Translations under genes and position numbers: made by a program
The notes under the pieces: generated by a model
What the model saw: the letters and a program-made list of their open reading frames with translations, nothing else
What the model was told of the DNA's origin: nothing
Database searches by the model: none
Part shown: piece by piece, positions 11,694-25,694 of the stretch
Layout of the letters: each line of letters opens with the position of its first letter
How positions within the stretch are numbered: position 1 is the first letter of the stretch
Source: Chionis minor
Taxonomy: Eukaryota > Chordata > Aves > Charadriiformes > Chionididae
NCBI GenBank assembly: GCA_013398295.1
Contig: VZSF01017903.1
Span: forward strand, 690,062-754,061
Reading direction: 5' to 3'
DNA: 64,000 bases

Positions 11694-12968
11694 CTGGCAC
11701 AGAAGCAGGAAAACAGGGATTAGCAACGTGTTGCAATGCACAGGCAGGAATACACAACAACAGCAGGTCCAAATACTGCCTTTGTTTGTGCTAGACAAGC
11801 TTAGTGCAGTTTTGGTTCTGGCTCTTGACCCAAAAATCTGTAGTCATAGTTCATGTAGCCATTAATATGTTCTTGAAGGTACTGCTCTGAAGGATAAAGA
11901 AAGCACATGTGCTTTTCTGCAATCCACAGTACCTGCAATTTTAACTATGCAATGCGTATAGCCTGCAAATATTGCCAGAGAAACCATTTATCAATCCACC
12001 GGGCTACCCAGCTTCTCAGACATAATCTGCCAGGCTCCGAAGTATGCAGACCTTTACCCTGACAATTTAGCAATTTAATTATGCAGCTATTTTCCACATT
12101 GTCTAAAACATTCTTACTGTGCTTGTTACAGGCATAAGTAAGCGATCTAACTTATCATTTTTCCACTGGCCTGCACAATCATTTATACCACAGCAAAATT
12201 AGCAGAAATTGCTCCCAATTCTGACTCTCCTCACACAAAGTCAAAGGTGCTAGAGAATCGAGACCGTTTGCCTGGAAGCCCAATGCTGCAGTTGTAGGTT
12301 ACACAAAGGTCTGGAAGTGCAATGATAGATCTTCAAATTCCAGCAAGTTTCACAAGATTTCCACATTAAAAAAAAGGCAAGAAAATTCCTAAATCCTTGC
12401 TGCTCTGAGTGGAAAAGAAGTTTAGAAGCACACTTAAACCCTCTACTAACATATTCCCTCAGAGAAATAAAAATGTGTAAGAGCTTCCTGTAAAACCAAA
12501 ACATAAGGTAGTAGGTGTAGACCGAGGACACCTTGTAGGCCACATCAAAGATCCTGCGAGCTTCTTAGCAGACAACATACCTGTTATTAAACTGATTTCA
12601 ATAGTAGTGGTAAGCCCATAAAATCTGTGGTATCAGGTATCTGTTTTAGCCAAAAGGTCATTACTGGCAGGATTTTCAAAAACACTACCAGCTTAAAAGC
12701 ACAAACCCCACCAACTTCCACGTGCTTCTCGGTATTCTTTTATTCTTTTTTTAAACTTCTACTGGTTATGACTATATTAAATTTAAAAATAATTTGAGTT
12801 TTTTGTTTTAATGGTCCCTATAAAAGCAACATCAAACAGAAGCCTGTGTTGCCATATTGCTTCAAGACAACAGTTACAGATAATTCATACTGCTGAACAT
12901 CTGCAATAGTTTTTCAATGAGCTTCTGTCTTTGGAGCTCTGCTGTTTGCAAGGACATGGGTCTCTCAC
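11694..12968 (-). other. CLASP1: CLASP1 intron, 1.3 kb
   Basis: Nothing recognised beyond the splice signals. Confidence 0.75.
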
Positions 12969-13112
12969 CACACTGGTGTTACTGGAGTTCTTGAGGTGGT
13001 TGTGCAGCAGCTTGGTAGCACCATCCTGGAATGTTTTTGGCAAGGCACCAAGTAACATGGTAAACTCAGGAGTGTTCAATTCAAAGAGAGAAATCAGGAC
13101 TATTTGTGCTGC
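12969..13112 (-). CDS. CLASP1: CLASP1 exon w13, end of TOG3
   Basis: The 144-nt exon runs from acceptor cttttcag to donor AGTGTG|gtgaga, phase 0 on both sides, 48 codons. It encodes AAQIVLISLFELNTPEFTML, LGALPKTFQDGATKLLHNHL and KNSSNTSV. The LFELNTPEFTMLLGALPKTF block is a hallmark of the CLASP TOG3 C-terminal helices. The tail KNSSNTSV starts the Ser-rich linker and is the CLASP1 form, where CLASP2 as I recall has RNTGNGTQ. Confidence 0.98.
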
Positions 13113-13573
13113 CTGAAAAGAAGAAAGACAAGACCATCAGTTTTTATCCTTTGAAAAGAGTACACATTCTGCTGGTAACGATCCTTATGATAAGCAATGT
13201 GTGTTTCGTTCAAAAAGATGACTCCCATACTAGACAAATTTTTGACACATTCCTTGCGATGTGTCATAAGAAATTGCTAACTGCTATACATAACTTTTTC
13301 GTTCTCAGAGCTTACAATATACTTTTGTATTTATATCATTAACTTCTCAGATGTGAAGTGTACAGCTATTCACAGCTAGTGAGAAAAATCTTACCACCAT
13401 CCTGTCCAGCACACATTTCAGCTGAACAAGTTACTGCAAAAATTTGCAGGAAACAAACAAAACCAGAAGCTAAATATAAAGAATCTAGGACTGCAATTTG
13501 TCATGCCCATGCTTTCTATTCTAAGTGCAAATGGGACTAGTTCTCTTCCCATCAAACCTTTCTTCTTCCTAAG

Positions 13574-13639
13574 AATCAGAACAAGTTTGTTTCAGCAAAC
13601 AGACAAAATCAGAACAAGTTTGTTTCAGCAAACAGACAA
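13574..13639. repeat. Perfect tandem duplication, 2 x 33 bp
   Basis: Two identical adjacent 33-bp units start at 13574 and 13607 (each begins aatcagaacaagtttgtttc). The lack of any difference suggests a recent slippage or unequal-exchange event. It lies about 460 bp before the acceptor of exon w13 in transcript direction. Confidence 0.97.
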
Positions 13640-16600
13640 TCCCCGTTTCTGTTTTCCCACCTCTCCTTGCAAGTCTCACCACTGAGGCCAGTTCAGCAAC
13701 AGGACACTCCATCTCAAAGGGAAGATCTACTGGAATGGTGAGAATCCCCTTTCTCTCATCCATGAACAGGCTACACCCCACCAGATTCCCTAAAGTTAAT
13801 AAGTGAAACCAGGGTACCACTGCAACAACTGAGAATTTTACCATTAATTTCACTGGACAGGGTTGCCCTATCTGCCTGGAAGGCTAGCTGCCAGAACAGG
13901 ATCTCCACTAACTCCATTAGCAGATATACAGCTCTGCCTGTCCTGAACTAAGACAATGGAATCAAATGGGAATGGAAGTAGAATAATACAGAGTGCAGAT
14001 CTGCAAAAGTAATTAACGTCACGTGTTCCTAACCAGACTTCACCAGCAGCATAAAACCCATGTGGATTGCACCATTTCTGGTGGGATTTTTTTTACCTGC
14101 CTTTGCCTTGAAAATACACAAAAACATGAAAATTGATTAAATAACAAAATTGAAACAATGAAGGACCTCTGATGGTCTGCAGCATCACCTTCACCAGCAG
14201 GGGTGTAGCCATTGACACACCAATCTCCCAAATACATATCTGGATAAAAAGCAAGGGCTTAAGCTCACAAAGCACGAAGCAAAGCTACACATGCTCTTAT
14301 TTTGGAACAGCTACGTACAGACTTAGGAAGAGCAGCCGCTTGTGTCTCACCCTTTTAGGAACTTTCTAAAACTTCCTAAAAATGAAGAAGAACTTTAAAG
14401 AGGGTAAAAATATAATTTGCTGCTGTGGTGATAACTGTACATTCATTGTTCTCATCAATTCAAAGACGGAGCTTTTGGTAATGTGTTTGTAAATTTGCAA
14501 TAATTAAGCATATCTGCAGTTCTCTGAAGTGGACTCCTTTAGCAGATGATGAACTTGGGTACACAATGGGTACACAAAAACCGTTTCATAGTGGAGGGGA
14601 ATCAAAGTGCCTCATTGTTTCAGTTGCATTGTTGAAATTGCAATTCAAGCTATACTGTTCCTTCTGCTCATCAGCCTCAATTTGCAGTTAACACAGTTCT
14701 GTAGATAAAAACATTTTCCATCCACAACGGTTTGGTAAGTAACATCCTTTTCACATGGCTAGCAAACTGAGGCACGCAACACTCAACAAGCTCCCAAGGA
14801 CTGCAGCAAGCCACCGATCTTCAGACTGTTCATTCCAGATGGATCATGCTACCACCTGCCAAAACTCTCACTAACTCCAACAGAAACACAGTATGTCATT
14901 ATCTACATGACACTAAAGATCTAAGGATGAAAGAAGTGGGGAGGTAATTTTCCCCATGGCTTTCTTAACTCCATGCTCTACCCTCCTCTGACCTGAAGTT
15001 TTGGGCAACTCTGCCATGAAGCCTGCCTGGTATCCATCAAAGATGTGTATTTCTGTCCATTTTGATCCAAGAACTTTTAAGTTTTCACCAGCATAATATT
15101 TTCTGTAATAAAAATATTACTGCAAACAAGAGATCTAAGAAAAACAATCAGCATGCTGAGCTGAATGGAAAGTTACAAGTCATGCCAAAATTCATTTGTG
15201 AGTGGCATGCATATCCCAGATGGTTAGGATGTGGACATGCAGATCTAAGTCAGAACAAGCAAATCTTATATTTATTGAGATAAAACAAACAGAAAATTGA
15301 TCAACAAGGTTCCCAGATTGAGGGATTGCTCAGAGACTTGAGTATCTAGAGATATCAACTGTTAAGTCAGGAGCTGCCCAAGGTACAGCAAGGTGGGAAA
15401 GGATTTCAGATACATTTGTCCCACATAACTCTCATCGATGAGTTAGAAATAGGAGGTCTCCACAGGTGACCTTAAGTACATAGAGCAAAACAGGCACAAG
15501 AGCACACACACTCTACAATGTGACATTCTGGAGGTACTTTTCTTGTGTGCCAGGGAGGTCTACGATGCATCTCAAGATCTGAGCAAAATCTTCACCAAAA
15601 CTCCTCCAGAGACTTTGTGATTCTGTGGCTTCACTTGGAAGCAGAGTCTTATCTAATTGGTACAGTTTAACCCTGACACAAACAGTTTCAGCTCTCAGAA
15701 GTCACTTCAACTTTGTTCTTTTTTTTGTTGTTTCGGATTTAATGAAAACAGGACTGTGTCCACCCTCCCTCTTTGCACAAAAGACAGCTTGCTTTTAGGA
15801 GTGTCTGCCAGTATTCTGTGTACCTGGTGCTCTTCAGTAGCTTTGCTCTTGTCTGCAAATAGGTCTTTGGCCTTTGAATGAAGTGCTCAACAGTTGCTCA
15901 CAATGCTTACAATCTTATTTGGCCTGAAAGAAAGCAGACCTATGGTCTAGGCTTTTTGAAATAAAGCCAAGTACTACTACAGCCTGGAAGTGGTGCTCCA
16001 GTAAAGCTCTCAAAAGCAACACTGGAGATACGTGGGTTAACCTTGGCTGTGTTCTTTTTAAATAATCCTTTGCCATCCAACTGCACGGTAATTTCAGCCA
16101 AAAGTCATTATTTGAAAGTTCGCTGTGATTTCCTACCTAAAATTTAATACATAAAGGTCTCAATCCTCACTACCATAACGTCAAGAACCACTGACCTCAA
16201 AAGCTGGAAGGTCCATCCTAGCTTGAAATCTCATTTATAAGATGCTCCAAGTTTCACTCTTGCAATACTTGCTAGTTTAATACAGTTAATTTTATTTCAG
16301 TAATGAAGAGCAGTGTTTTTACACCTGTCTAATAGTTAGATCTGGACACACTTGATAATCCTTTGAGCTTCATTTATCTAGCATACACTTATCTAGCCAA
16401 AGGACGTATTTTACAGAGAACGTTTCTACGAGTTTTAAATCTGTGGATATTCAGCTTGTGACAAATCAGAGGACATTTTCATAATCTCAGAATCACTGGT
16501 CATTTATGAAAATCTCAGCCCTCGTTTCACTAAATTACTCAAGGAGTAGATAAACTTATTCCTGTACACGATGTACAAACATTCTCCATGCAACACCCAT

Positions 16601-19600
16601 GCTTTTGATGATATATAGTTTGAAGAAAGATCTATATCCGAATTTTCCCTTGCCTTTGTGTCCCTGTACCATTAGTGTGGAACAATAATCCATCTCCTTT
16701 CAGTGACATGTAACGTAGACCCTACAGATTATCTAACCTTAATGAAGCAGTTCTCTGCTGGCTTGAGCTGGAGAAACTCCAGTGACTTCAGAGCCTGACT
16801 ATGCTAGCGAGGGGGTCTGGCTCCACATCAGGTTCTTGAATCATTTGCAAGGGATCGCTTATGTAACTTCATTATTTTCCTTATAACAATGCCGTGAGGG
16901 ATCAGGTTCCACGAGCTGGTAGCAGCTCCCAAACTGTCACACTTAGATCAATGCAATTCATGCCATCCAACACCGTCAGCTGCTAAAGGGACACAAATGC
17001 TTTAGCATCTTTTGGTTTTTTGTTTTCACCTAGACAGTGCGTGTTGGCCAGATTTATCAAAATCAGTAACCTCTGCAATTGGCTGAATTATAATAAAGTG
17101 TCTTTGAAATGGTTTGGGCTCATTAAGCAAAAAGATCAACACTAACTGGAAAAATCCACTGATTTTTAGAGAGGAAATGTGGTCAGTGACCTAAACTTAA
17201 TACAAGCACCTGCCTTATGATTACTGCTGTCGCTGGTCCAATAGACCAAGCGGAATAAGCAGTTAGTTGCCCGAGCTATATGAAAGCAGTTTTCAAGTTA
17301 CTCAAACTTCTATTGGCATCAGGCTCGCAACACTGACAGCTCCACAGAAGGAGAGGACCTCATACCCTGATTGATTATGAGGGGCTACAACAGGAGAGTT
17401 AACAGAAAAAGCACAGCAAAGCCAAAAAATTACTTCACAGACACACTTTTTTCAGGCTCCCAGTCAAGGTCCCTTTACACAGCTAGACAGTTGAGTTGAG
17501 ACTGCAAACAAGATTAGTGTGATTAGTGTGCACGGCTTTTAGTCTACCTGTTTACATTTCTCTTCCAAGTTTCCTTCACCAGGGCCTGAGGAAGCTGTGG
17601 TTGTCCTAGCTGGCAAATCCTCACCTACCCAACTATGCATGGTCTGGGTTTGACAAACAGGGAAGTTGATATTATTTAGAGAAAGCATAGATTTCAGCTA
17701 AATCATCCAAACAGTACACATGCTATCTTTTTGCAGATGAACTTTAATCAGTTGCTTGCTAAATTTCAAGTAACAAAAAGCATTAATATGAGTAAACCAG
17801 AAGAGCATTTCTTTCAGCAGAGGGCAGCACTGGCTCAAAATTAAATTCAGCCACAACTCCCAGGCTTACAGATCCTCCCTTAGTTCTCCTACAAAGCTTT
17901 GCTTTGGCAACCTCCCGATGGCCTCCATAACCACCTGAAAAATCTCTGCTGAGGTGTAAAGCCTAGGCAGTGCTGCACCAAGATGCAGCTGCATCTGGCC
18001 AGCCAGGAGCAGGGGAACAGGTGCTTGCATCTGCCCACACCTATCCTTGCAGACATCTCTAAGTTCAGAGGAAGAAGCAGTTAAGAACCTCTAAACTCTT
18101 GACTCCAGCCCAGGCATCCATCTGATAGACCAACATTGTCTACAAAATGCCTTTTATCATGTGATTGGTCTGGGCAAGAGCCACACTAACATCTACTCAC
18201 TCTTGACAAATGTAATCGGAGTCTCTGTGCCTCATTCATTTCACTATCCAGTCTCAGGCAAATGTGGTTTTAATAACTTAAGGCACACTGGAACAGAGAA
18301 GGGCTCGCTCTCATGTCACTTCGGCTTATACTAAACTGCCGATCAAATATAGATCCACTGAGATTGAGACACAGCAGTGACACATTAGGCAGTTTGTATT
18401 AGCACACATTGGCATAGGGCCACGCTTTGATTTTCTGATGAGCATAGCTGATGTTAAATGAGTTAATTCACATCTACTGAGTGTTTGCAGGCTCTGTAAA
18501 AAGCATTATTTGAGTGTACTTTCCAGCAGACAGCTTAGTGTTAGCTGGCACAAAGCTACAAACTGTCTACCAAACCAAACCTCCTGCTTGGTCCTTTTTC
18601 AGGTCTAGAACCAGATGGGTATGGACATCCACATTACTGATATGGTAATATGAAGCACAATGGCTTCATCAGCTCATACATAATCCAAGCACGTTAGCTT
18701 TAGCACAAGTTTTTAAACACAGTTTTCCCAAAAGACTTCTATTAGAATATGCTGTTTACATCCACATCCTGAAAAGGAAGAATTTGTTTAACAGATTTAA
18801 ATACAGAATTCATGTACAGATTAAATCCACATTGCCATTGTGTTTTATATACAGCAGACACTTAATATATCATGAAAGGCTTTTACAAGTCATGGATGGT
18901 TGCATTACATGTGTCAAAGGCATCTCAAACAAGTGCCAGCAAAAACTATGCAGCACTGAATCATCACATATTCGGATTACTGCGCCATAGTGGATTACGA
19001 CTCCTTATGCGTGCTGTTGTTTTGTGACTTGGGCATAGCAAAGACCAAGGCAAAAACGTTCATTATTTCTGGAAAGTCAAATGTTACCCCACAAGTCAAG
19101 CTGATGAGGGCTACTCTGAGTTACTTTGATCCTTACAAAATGGCATTTGTTGCAAAAACAGGTTTCAGGACTAGAAACAATGGTTACATTTCATTAACAA
19201 CCGAGAAACTTCTATTATAAAACCTGGCATGATATAAATCTGAATTCTGAGGGGGAGGTTCCTACATATAAGCTAAGAAAGAACATAAGCTACTGAAGTA
19301 AGAGATGGTTTGTAATGAAAACGTGCAGTTTAATCTGCATAGTTTCGAAATGCTAGAGTAAGGACAGCAGACATCTGTCATAGTGCAGAGGAAACAGCCT
19401 ACAGTCTATTTACTTGATGGTTCCACGATGTATCATGTAAATATCACCTCTAATCTCAATTTTCAAAATAGGTACATCACCTGTACCTATGCAGGCTTCC
19501 GTGTGTTTCTATAAATAGGACGGACACACAAACATATTATGCACAGACACATAATATAAGCATGACTATACACATTCCGGGAAGCAATTTCTTCTTAACT

Positions 19601-22600
19601 CATTCTATCATACAATAGCTCTTACTGTTTCAAGCAAACAGAGAAAATGTGCTTATATTACTGCTGTCAACTCAAAGGATACTTGGAAGGTTATATAAAG
19701 TGAAGAGATTCATTTTAAGGTAATCTACTCCAGCTCCATGTTTCCAACAAGCACATGATGATTTTCTAGTCACTAACTTGGGGAAAACCTATTTTCCCTA
19801 CACTGCGTACACCAAAAACATTTAGGCTCTCATAGCTCTCTATCATCAAATTCAAAACAAACAGAAAATGACAGCTACTATTTTGGAAACACAGCTAGGA
19901 CACAGAGATCCTTTTTGTTCTAATAGTATTAAATCAAGTAAACGCTAAAGTCCACCAGGTGCCCTTTTTGATGCGTTACACTATTTTTCTTAATGCTGAC
20001 TGTGTTTTAAATGCCTGAACTGAGTTCCTCTGTGCATTTAGCCCAAGTTTGACTTCTTTAGGAATATTCTTTGGCTAAAAGGTTGACCTCAGCAGCATGG
20101 ACACAGTCTTATTTAAGACTCCATAAGCCTGAAATGAAATGGTAAAGCCTGGTTCTCTGGTAACTTGGCTCTTCAAGTCGTCCACGAGATGCACAAATCT
20201 GGCCTACGAATATTGCAAGAGTGCTAGAGAAGTGTCTAACCCAGAAGGGCGAGGGCCCCTGACTGGGGAATATTAAAATAATTTGCCATTCAAAGGCATT
20301 TCTGTGAACATCGTCCTTGCCACTGTTACTGTAACAGGCCACAACCAACAGTGTTTATTGCCCAACACCAGTAAAGATGAACAACACCATTTCAGCTCAC
20401 TAAGCATCTTTGGGAGTGAAGCTTCTGTCCTGGAGTTGCTCAAATGAGCCTGATGCTAGATGGAAGATTAAAGCTCCAGGAGAGATTCGAGAGGTCTCAT
20501 GGCATCACATTCCAAAGGAGCCCAATTTCATTTCCTTAGCAGTGTTTGCTTTCTTGTCTATTACTAGTCCTCCTACAGACATCACAGCAATATTTTATCC
20601 AAACTTGCTCTGGGCTTTATTGATTGATATGATTTCCTTATCAAAGTGACATCATCAATATTTCTCAAGAAATGATATCTAGAAGTACAAGTTAAAGAAG
20701 TAAGTACATCTTCATTGCCATTTGAGCACACGAAGAATTTGTTGACCTGCAGCTTTCTCTGAAATCTTCCTCACCTTCCAGTATGATTTGGAAACAGTTT
20801 CTCAATTAAGCAGTTTTAGGGAAAAAAAAAACCCAGACTGACTCCAAACTTGTTTTCTCTGGACACCTCCAGACTTCACCTGCAAACCAGTGGTGCCAAT
20901 CCAAGGAGGGCCCTACCCCTAGGTAGTCTGAGGGGGGACTTCATCTTCAAATCACAGGAATACAAGCACTCTCCTGGGCTTTTTTGATTCATTGCAATGG
21001 TTCTAGTTTCTTATTAAGTCCCACCCACCGTTTGTACTCAAGGGCAGCTTGGTCAAACTCAGTAATGAGTTGAAAGAGTTTTCCCAGTTACGTAGGCAGA
21101 AGGTAGAATCTGATGTACATGGGACATGAGGCTGCACACGATGTATAAAAATGCATTCAGGCTTGTAAAATAAGACTACTGGAAGAATATTCATCAGCAG
21201 AGAAGCCAGTCAGGATATCTGGCACAAAGGAAAAATTTCTTCTTCTCCAAGATTAGCAGTCCAAATGACGATCAGGCAATACAGACCACCTTATTTATCA
21301 TTAAGGCCAGAGATGGGCTGATTAACAAGACAGTAGGCAATGTCACTGGCCCTTCACCTCAGAAGGCCTTGCTCCCCTTCAGCCTGTACAAGCTCCTCCT
21401 GAACGCTCAGATCCTGTATGCCCACACAGACAACTCCACCCCCTCAAACGCTGAGCACTCACATTTAATAAAAGTTTCCATTCACCTGAGCATTGGACAT
21501 GCAGCTTCTTTAGGCTTTGGCCAGAGTCGAATCAGAAGCCTCATTCTGATTTCCATTCTCAAATTAGTGGCTCTTTTCCAAGACCAAAGTATTTTCCCAC
21601 ACGGAGTCCAAGCCTGTCATCCAAATTCAATAAGCACTTTACCTACGTAATAATTGCACAATAACTTTGCTGGCAATATTAGTGATAACATGGTGAAGTT
21701 ACTGACTTAACGTCCTCAGATCAGTCATCACAGTATTTGTATTGCCATTGCATTACTGTCCTGTGTGGTAATTAACTGGCTTTTGTGAAAGGACTTCATC
21801 AAATGGTAAACATTTTCCAGAGGAAAAATAAATCAGAATTAATGCTTTGTTACGGACAGGAATAAACCAAAGCAGAAGAAAGTCAAATGCATTGCACAAG
21901 GTTAGACACTAGTGCAATCAAAACCAGAGCTCAGTTATCTGGAATCCTGATCTGTGCCGTCCCCACTGATATATTCTGCTTGGTGAAAAAGCAGCCACCA
22001 GGCTGTAGGTGTGGAAGTTACCAACAGGTTCTCTCCTTGTACTGCAACCACATCCCATCCAGGTCTCCATGAAATGCTGCGTGACCTGTTCCTACCCAAT
22101 GGCTTTTGCTGAGCACGGACAGCAAATGTCTTTCACCTTTCTTCTAGCACTACTTGCAGGAAGTAAATCTGAACTTGAATGCAGGGTAAACACCCATAAG
22201 TATTAACAACCTTTAAAACAAGATAAATATTTACCTGTAACACATTGCTGACCACCTCATTTTAAACACAAAGCTTGACAATAATTTTGACCGTACATAG
22301 TTCATGGCTACTATCAGCAGCTTAAATGGTTTCTGCCCCGAGAGGGAATTACGGCACTTCGTCAATGACACTCTGTAATATCAACTGTACGTTCCTCAAA
22401 GTACATCACGTTTTTCTTGTGACAACAGATCTTATGTTTAGCTACAGATATCATTCCATACAAGAACATAAACTGTTTTATGCAGAACAGCATTTGACTA
22501 AGTTTTTTTCTGATTTCACTAGCTATAAAACATGATCTGTAGTTCAAGTCAGGTGTCAGACAGTTTAAGTGTGCTTATTAAGTATGCATATTCTTATGTT

Positions 22601-25357
22601 GGTTATTTAAGCAAGATTTATTAATAAAGCTGTATCACTGTGTTTGAAAAAGGATTTTGGACTAAATGCCACTTTTCATTCTATTTTTCCTCGCTCTCTT
22701 AACACTATGGGGCTGGGACCTCCATGACCGTAACACATATCGAATAGTAGTAACGGACAGATGATCACTAATAAGAGGATAATCTCTCAACTATTAACTG
22801 AAAATATAATCTATATATTGAACAGATCCCTTCACTGCTACCACAGGATCAGATTGGCATGACTAATTGCCACATGCACACAGTAGCCACACGCTTTTCC
22901 CTAGTGACAGAAGTCATTTATGTACTTCACCACCAGCATAAGCAAGCTTGTTTCACCTGCATCCGCTCAAAGGTAAAACCCAGCCAGAACAGCACGGCCG
23001 TCACACATGCAGATGCTACTTGCATTAAGGCAGCATTCAGTAACTCAAACCTGGGTGAGAACCACACTGGCTGCAGGACTACATTTCCTGGAGGAAAGAG
23101 TCCCTGCCTCAGCAAACAGTTGGGCATCGGCATCGCTGTCCCACCATCAGCCACAGTAGTACACATGGACTGGATCACTCCAGCCAGGACTCTTCAGTAC
23201 CAAAAAATAAAGTGTGCTCTTGTCAGCTTGCAGGAGCCGAGTTGATTGTACCAGAGGTCTCAGAAATTACCTTAAACTTTTTCCAGGCCTCTTGTACTAC
23301 TTTGATCATTTGAGGACTGAATTGGTTCTCCTCCCTCTCACCCTTAACCTCAGTTGCTGCCTCCCTTTTCAGGCTGTGACAATGTTTACAATGCATGGCC
23401 TGCTCTGCACTTCAAAAACCTCAGATCTTGAAGGCCACCGTAGTACCTTCCACAAGGGCAGAATCTTCTGATACTTAAATTAATCGTCTGGATATAAAAA
23501 AGGTATAGTCTCCAAAAAAAGGAGGGCAATTTTTTGTGTTCTTCAGAGTATTTCACCTGTCTGGGTTGGTCCTTGATAATCCAGTTCGTTACCACATAAT
23601 GAATTTATTAATCTGTTAAGGACAGTCCTGACAGAGATAATGATCAATGATTGCTTACAAACCCTTTGCTGCAGTGTTTCTTCTAAAGCCCATGGCTTAT
23701 ACTACGTTCTTAATGAAATCGTAGTACAGCAACAGTATGATGAAATAAAGATCACCTGGGCACTCGTTTTTAGTAGCCTGAGGTAGCTTAACTATGTGAT
23801 AATTTATTTGAAAGCTACAGGCATCAGAGGCAAATCCAAGTCACATGCAGGTTTAATAAAAAGAATTTAGATTCAGTAATCTCTTATCAGCCCCTGGAGC
23901 ACTTGCCCAGGTGGAGCTTGCTGGAAGCTTTGGTAGAGCTCTGCACATCTTTGAAACAGATAAAAGGATGGACACTGCACCGAGAACACCCGCTCCCCAC
24001 ATCCTGCAGCTTCAGAACCAACAGCCAATTTTTTTCAGCTGCTGTAGATACTCTTCACTCAATTTTGCACGCAGCAATGATGACCCCTAATGGTGGAATA
24101 TTTCTTCTGCTGAGCAATATGCAGAAATTTTGCTTTTTAATGTGTATTTCTACTTAAATTAATTACAACTCCATCTCACAGACCCCCAGCACAGTAAACT
24201 GCTTAAAGTTTATTGAACTGTAAAACAGAGAAGCAGCTTCTTTGCCTGTTTAATTCTTTCTGACTTTGTACAGGGATGCATCAGAACGGAAACGCGTATT
24301 CCAGATCTAAGTCCTAGATTTAAAGTCACCCTTTTTTCGAAGGCAGGCTGTTTTTGCAGGAGCAAATTTCAGTCACACTGGTGTGAATAGTCTCTGCAGG
24401 AAGTCTTCAGAAAAGAGGATGAGACATTTTTCTCTAGATCCAATAAGCTGTATGCCAGAAAGCAAAAAGCACGCACCCAAAAAGCTTCTTTGAAACCTCA
24501 TGTCAGTTATCAGATAATGGTGTAGTTACAGCAACTTTGATACCCGGTGATCTTTTCATCAGAACCAGATAATCACTGATAAAAATATTTTTCTTATTTC
24601 TAAAGTTGAAGTAATACGTTATTCTAGTATTAATTCAACATTTTAAGCGCACGTAGAGCGCAAAAATCCCATACAATTTTTACATTCTGAAATGCTTAAT
24701 GTTTGGGTACGTAAGTACATCTCAAAGCCTTTAACTCCAACTGGAATCTATTTCTACATTTGGGCTGGGAAGAGAAAGTAATTTTGAACTGTTAGAGATG
24801 CCAGGTACATCTAAGTCTCACTTTTCTCTTGGAAGAGATGTGTATCACTACCTGCCCCACTTTAGCTTGCCTGACACGTGCATCTGCAGCAAGATAAAGA
24901 ACAAGGTAACTGTATTACCCAGGCCTGACCTAAATGTGTCAACTTTTTCCAGGTTGAGATAAACACACACAGCTCTTAAAAGAAAAGAGTTGAGAGCCCC
25001 TGGCAGCCTACTGATTTGTTTACTTTCTTTTAACAATATTATAACACACAAGTCATGCTAGATTTCATTCAAGTCTACAAAGCACAGAGCCTTCATCTAA
25101 ATAAACAAGAAACTAGACATATTTCCGGACTGCTCAAGAAAAAGCACATTTTCAAACTATGATCTCTTTTTGCACAGTAACAGTAGTTAGAGTTACATGG
25201 CTAAGTACCTACTAGGGAAAAAAAAATATGAAGACATGCTTCAGAAATGTGTCTTTACTGAATTAACAATTTGGTTTAGACAGTAACGTATGTAAAATCC
25301 ATTTTTTTAAATTGGAGTCTAACCACTGCTTTTTTTTCATTACCTTTATGACCATTA

Positions 25358-25506
25358 TTTGTTGGGTTTGGTTATTTGGGTGTTGGTTGTTTTTTGTTTG
25401 GTATTCTTGGGCTTGGGGTTTTTTTTGGTTTGTTTGTTTGTTGGTTGTTTTTTGGTTTGTTTGTTTTGTGGTTTTCTTGTTTGGTTGGTTTTTGGGGTTT
25501 TTTTTA
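25358..25506. repeat. G/T-rich low-complexity tract (A/C-rich in the transcript)
   Basis: About 150 bp made almost entirely of G and T on the plus strand, with repeated ttggttgttttttggtttgt units and no strict period. In the CLASP1 transcript it reads as A/C-rich, with many CAAAC and ACCAA words, and begins about 45 nt after the donor of exon w12. Confidence 0.93.
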
Positions 25507-25550
25507 AAAAGAACAATAATTACTGCAAATACTTCATCATCCTGGCTTAC

Positions 25551-25694
25551 CTTTCTCACATCTGAGCTCTTTGGTTCTGTTGTCCAAGTTATAATTCTAG
25601 ATACAGCAAGTCTTGTCTCACTGGAGTTCACAAAGTCTGTTGGATCCATCTGTCTTGCCAAGGACTCAATATACTTCAGGATAGCAACTTTCAC
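25551..25694 (-). CDS. CLASP1: CLASP1 exon w12, TOG3 HEAT repeats
   Basis: The 144-nt exon runs from acceptor aattctcag to donor AGAAAG|gtaagc, phase 0 on both sides, 48 codons. It encodes VKVAILKYIESLARQMDPTD, FVNSSETRLAVSRIITWTTE and PKSSDVRK. These are helices from the second half of TOG3; the SSETRLAVSRIITWTTEPKS block is nearly invariant in vertebrate CLASPs. In the transcript its donor is followed within about 45 nt by a long A/C-rich stretch (25358-25506). Being phase 0-0, it could be skipped in frame, but it forms core helices and is expected to be constitutive. Confidence 0.98.

Larger units (their letters stand above)
13113..25550 (-). other. CLASP1: CLASP1 intron, 12.4 kb
   Basis: The largest intron in the window splits TOG3. 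No exon was recognised; the flanking exons join directly (DVRK to AAQIV). It holds a perfect 2 x 33 bp duplication (13574-13639) close to the 3' end and a G/T-rich low-complexity stretch (25358-25506) close to the 5' end. Between them I saw no recognisable transposon, RNA gene or supported open frame. Confidence 0.75.

Noticed and set aside
22859..23245. 128-codon open frame on the plus strand
   Set aside because: No domain or signal, in mid-intron; plausible chance length for 64 kb of sequence.
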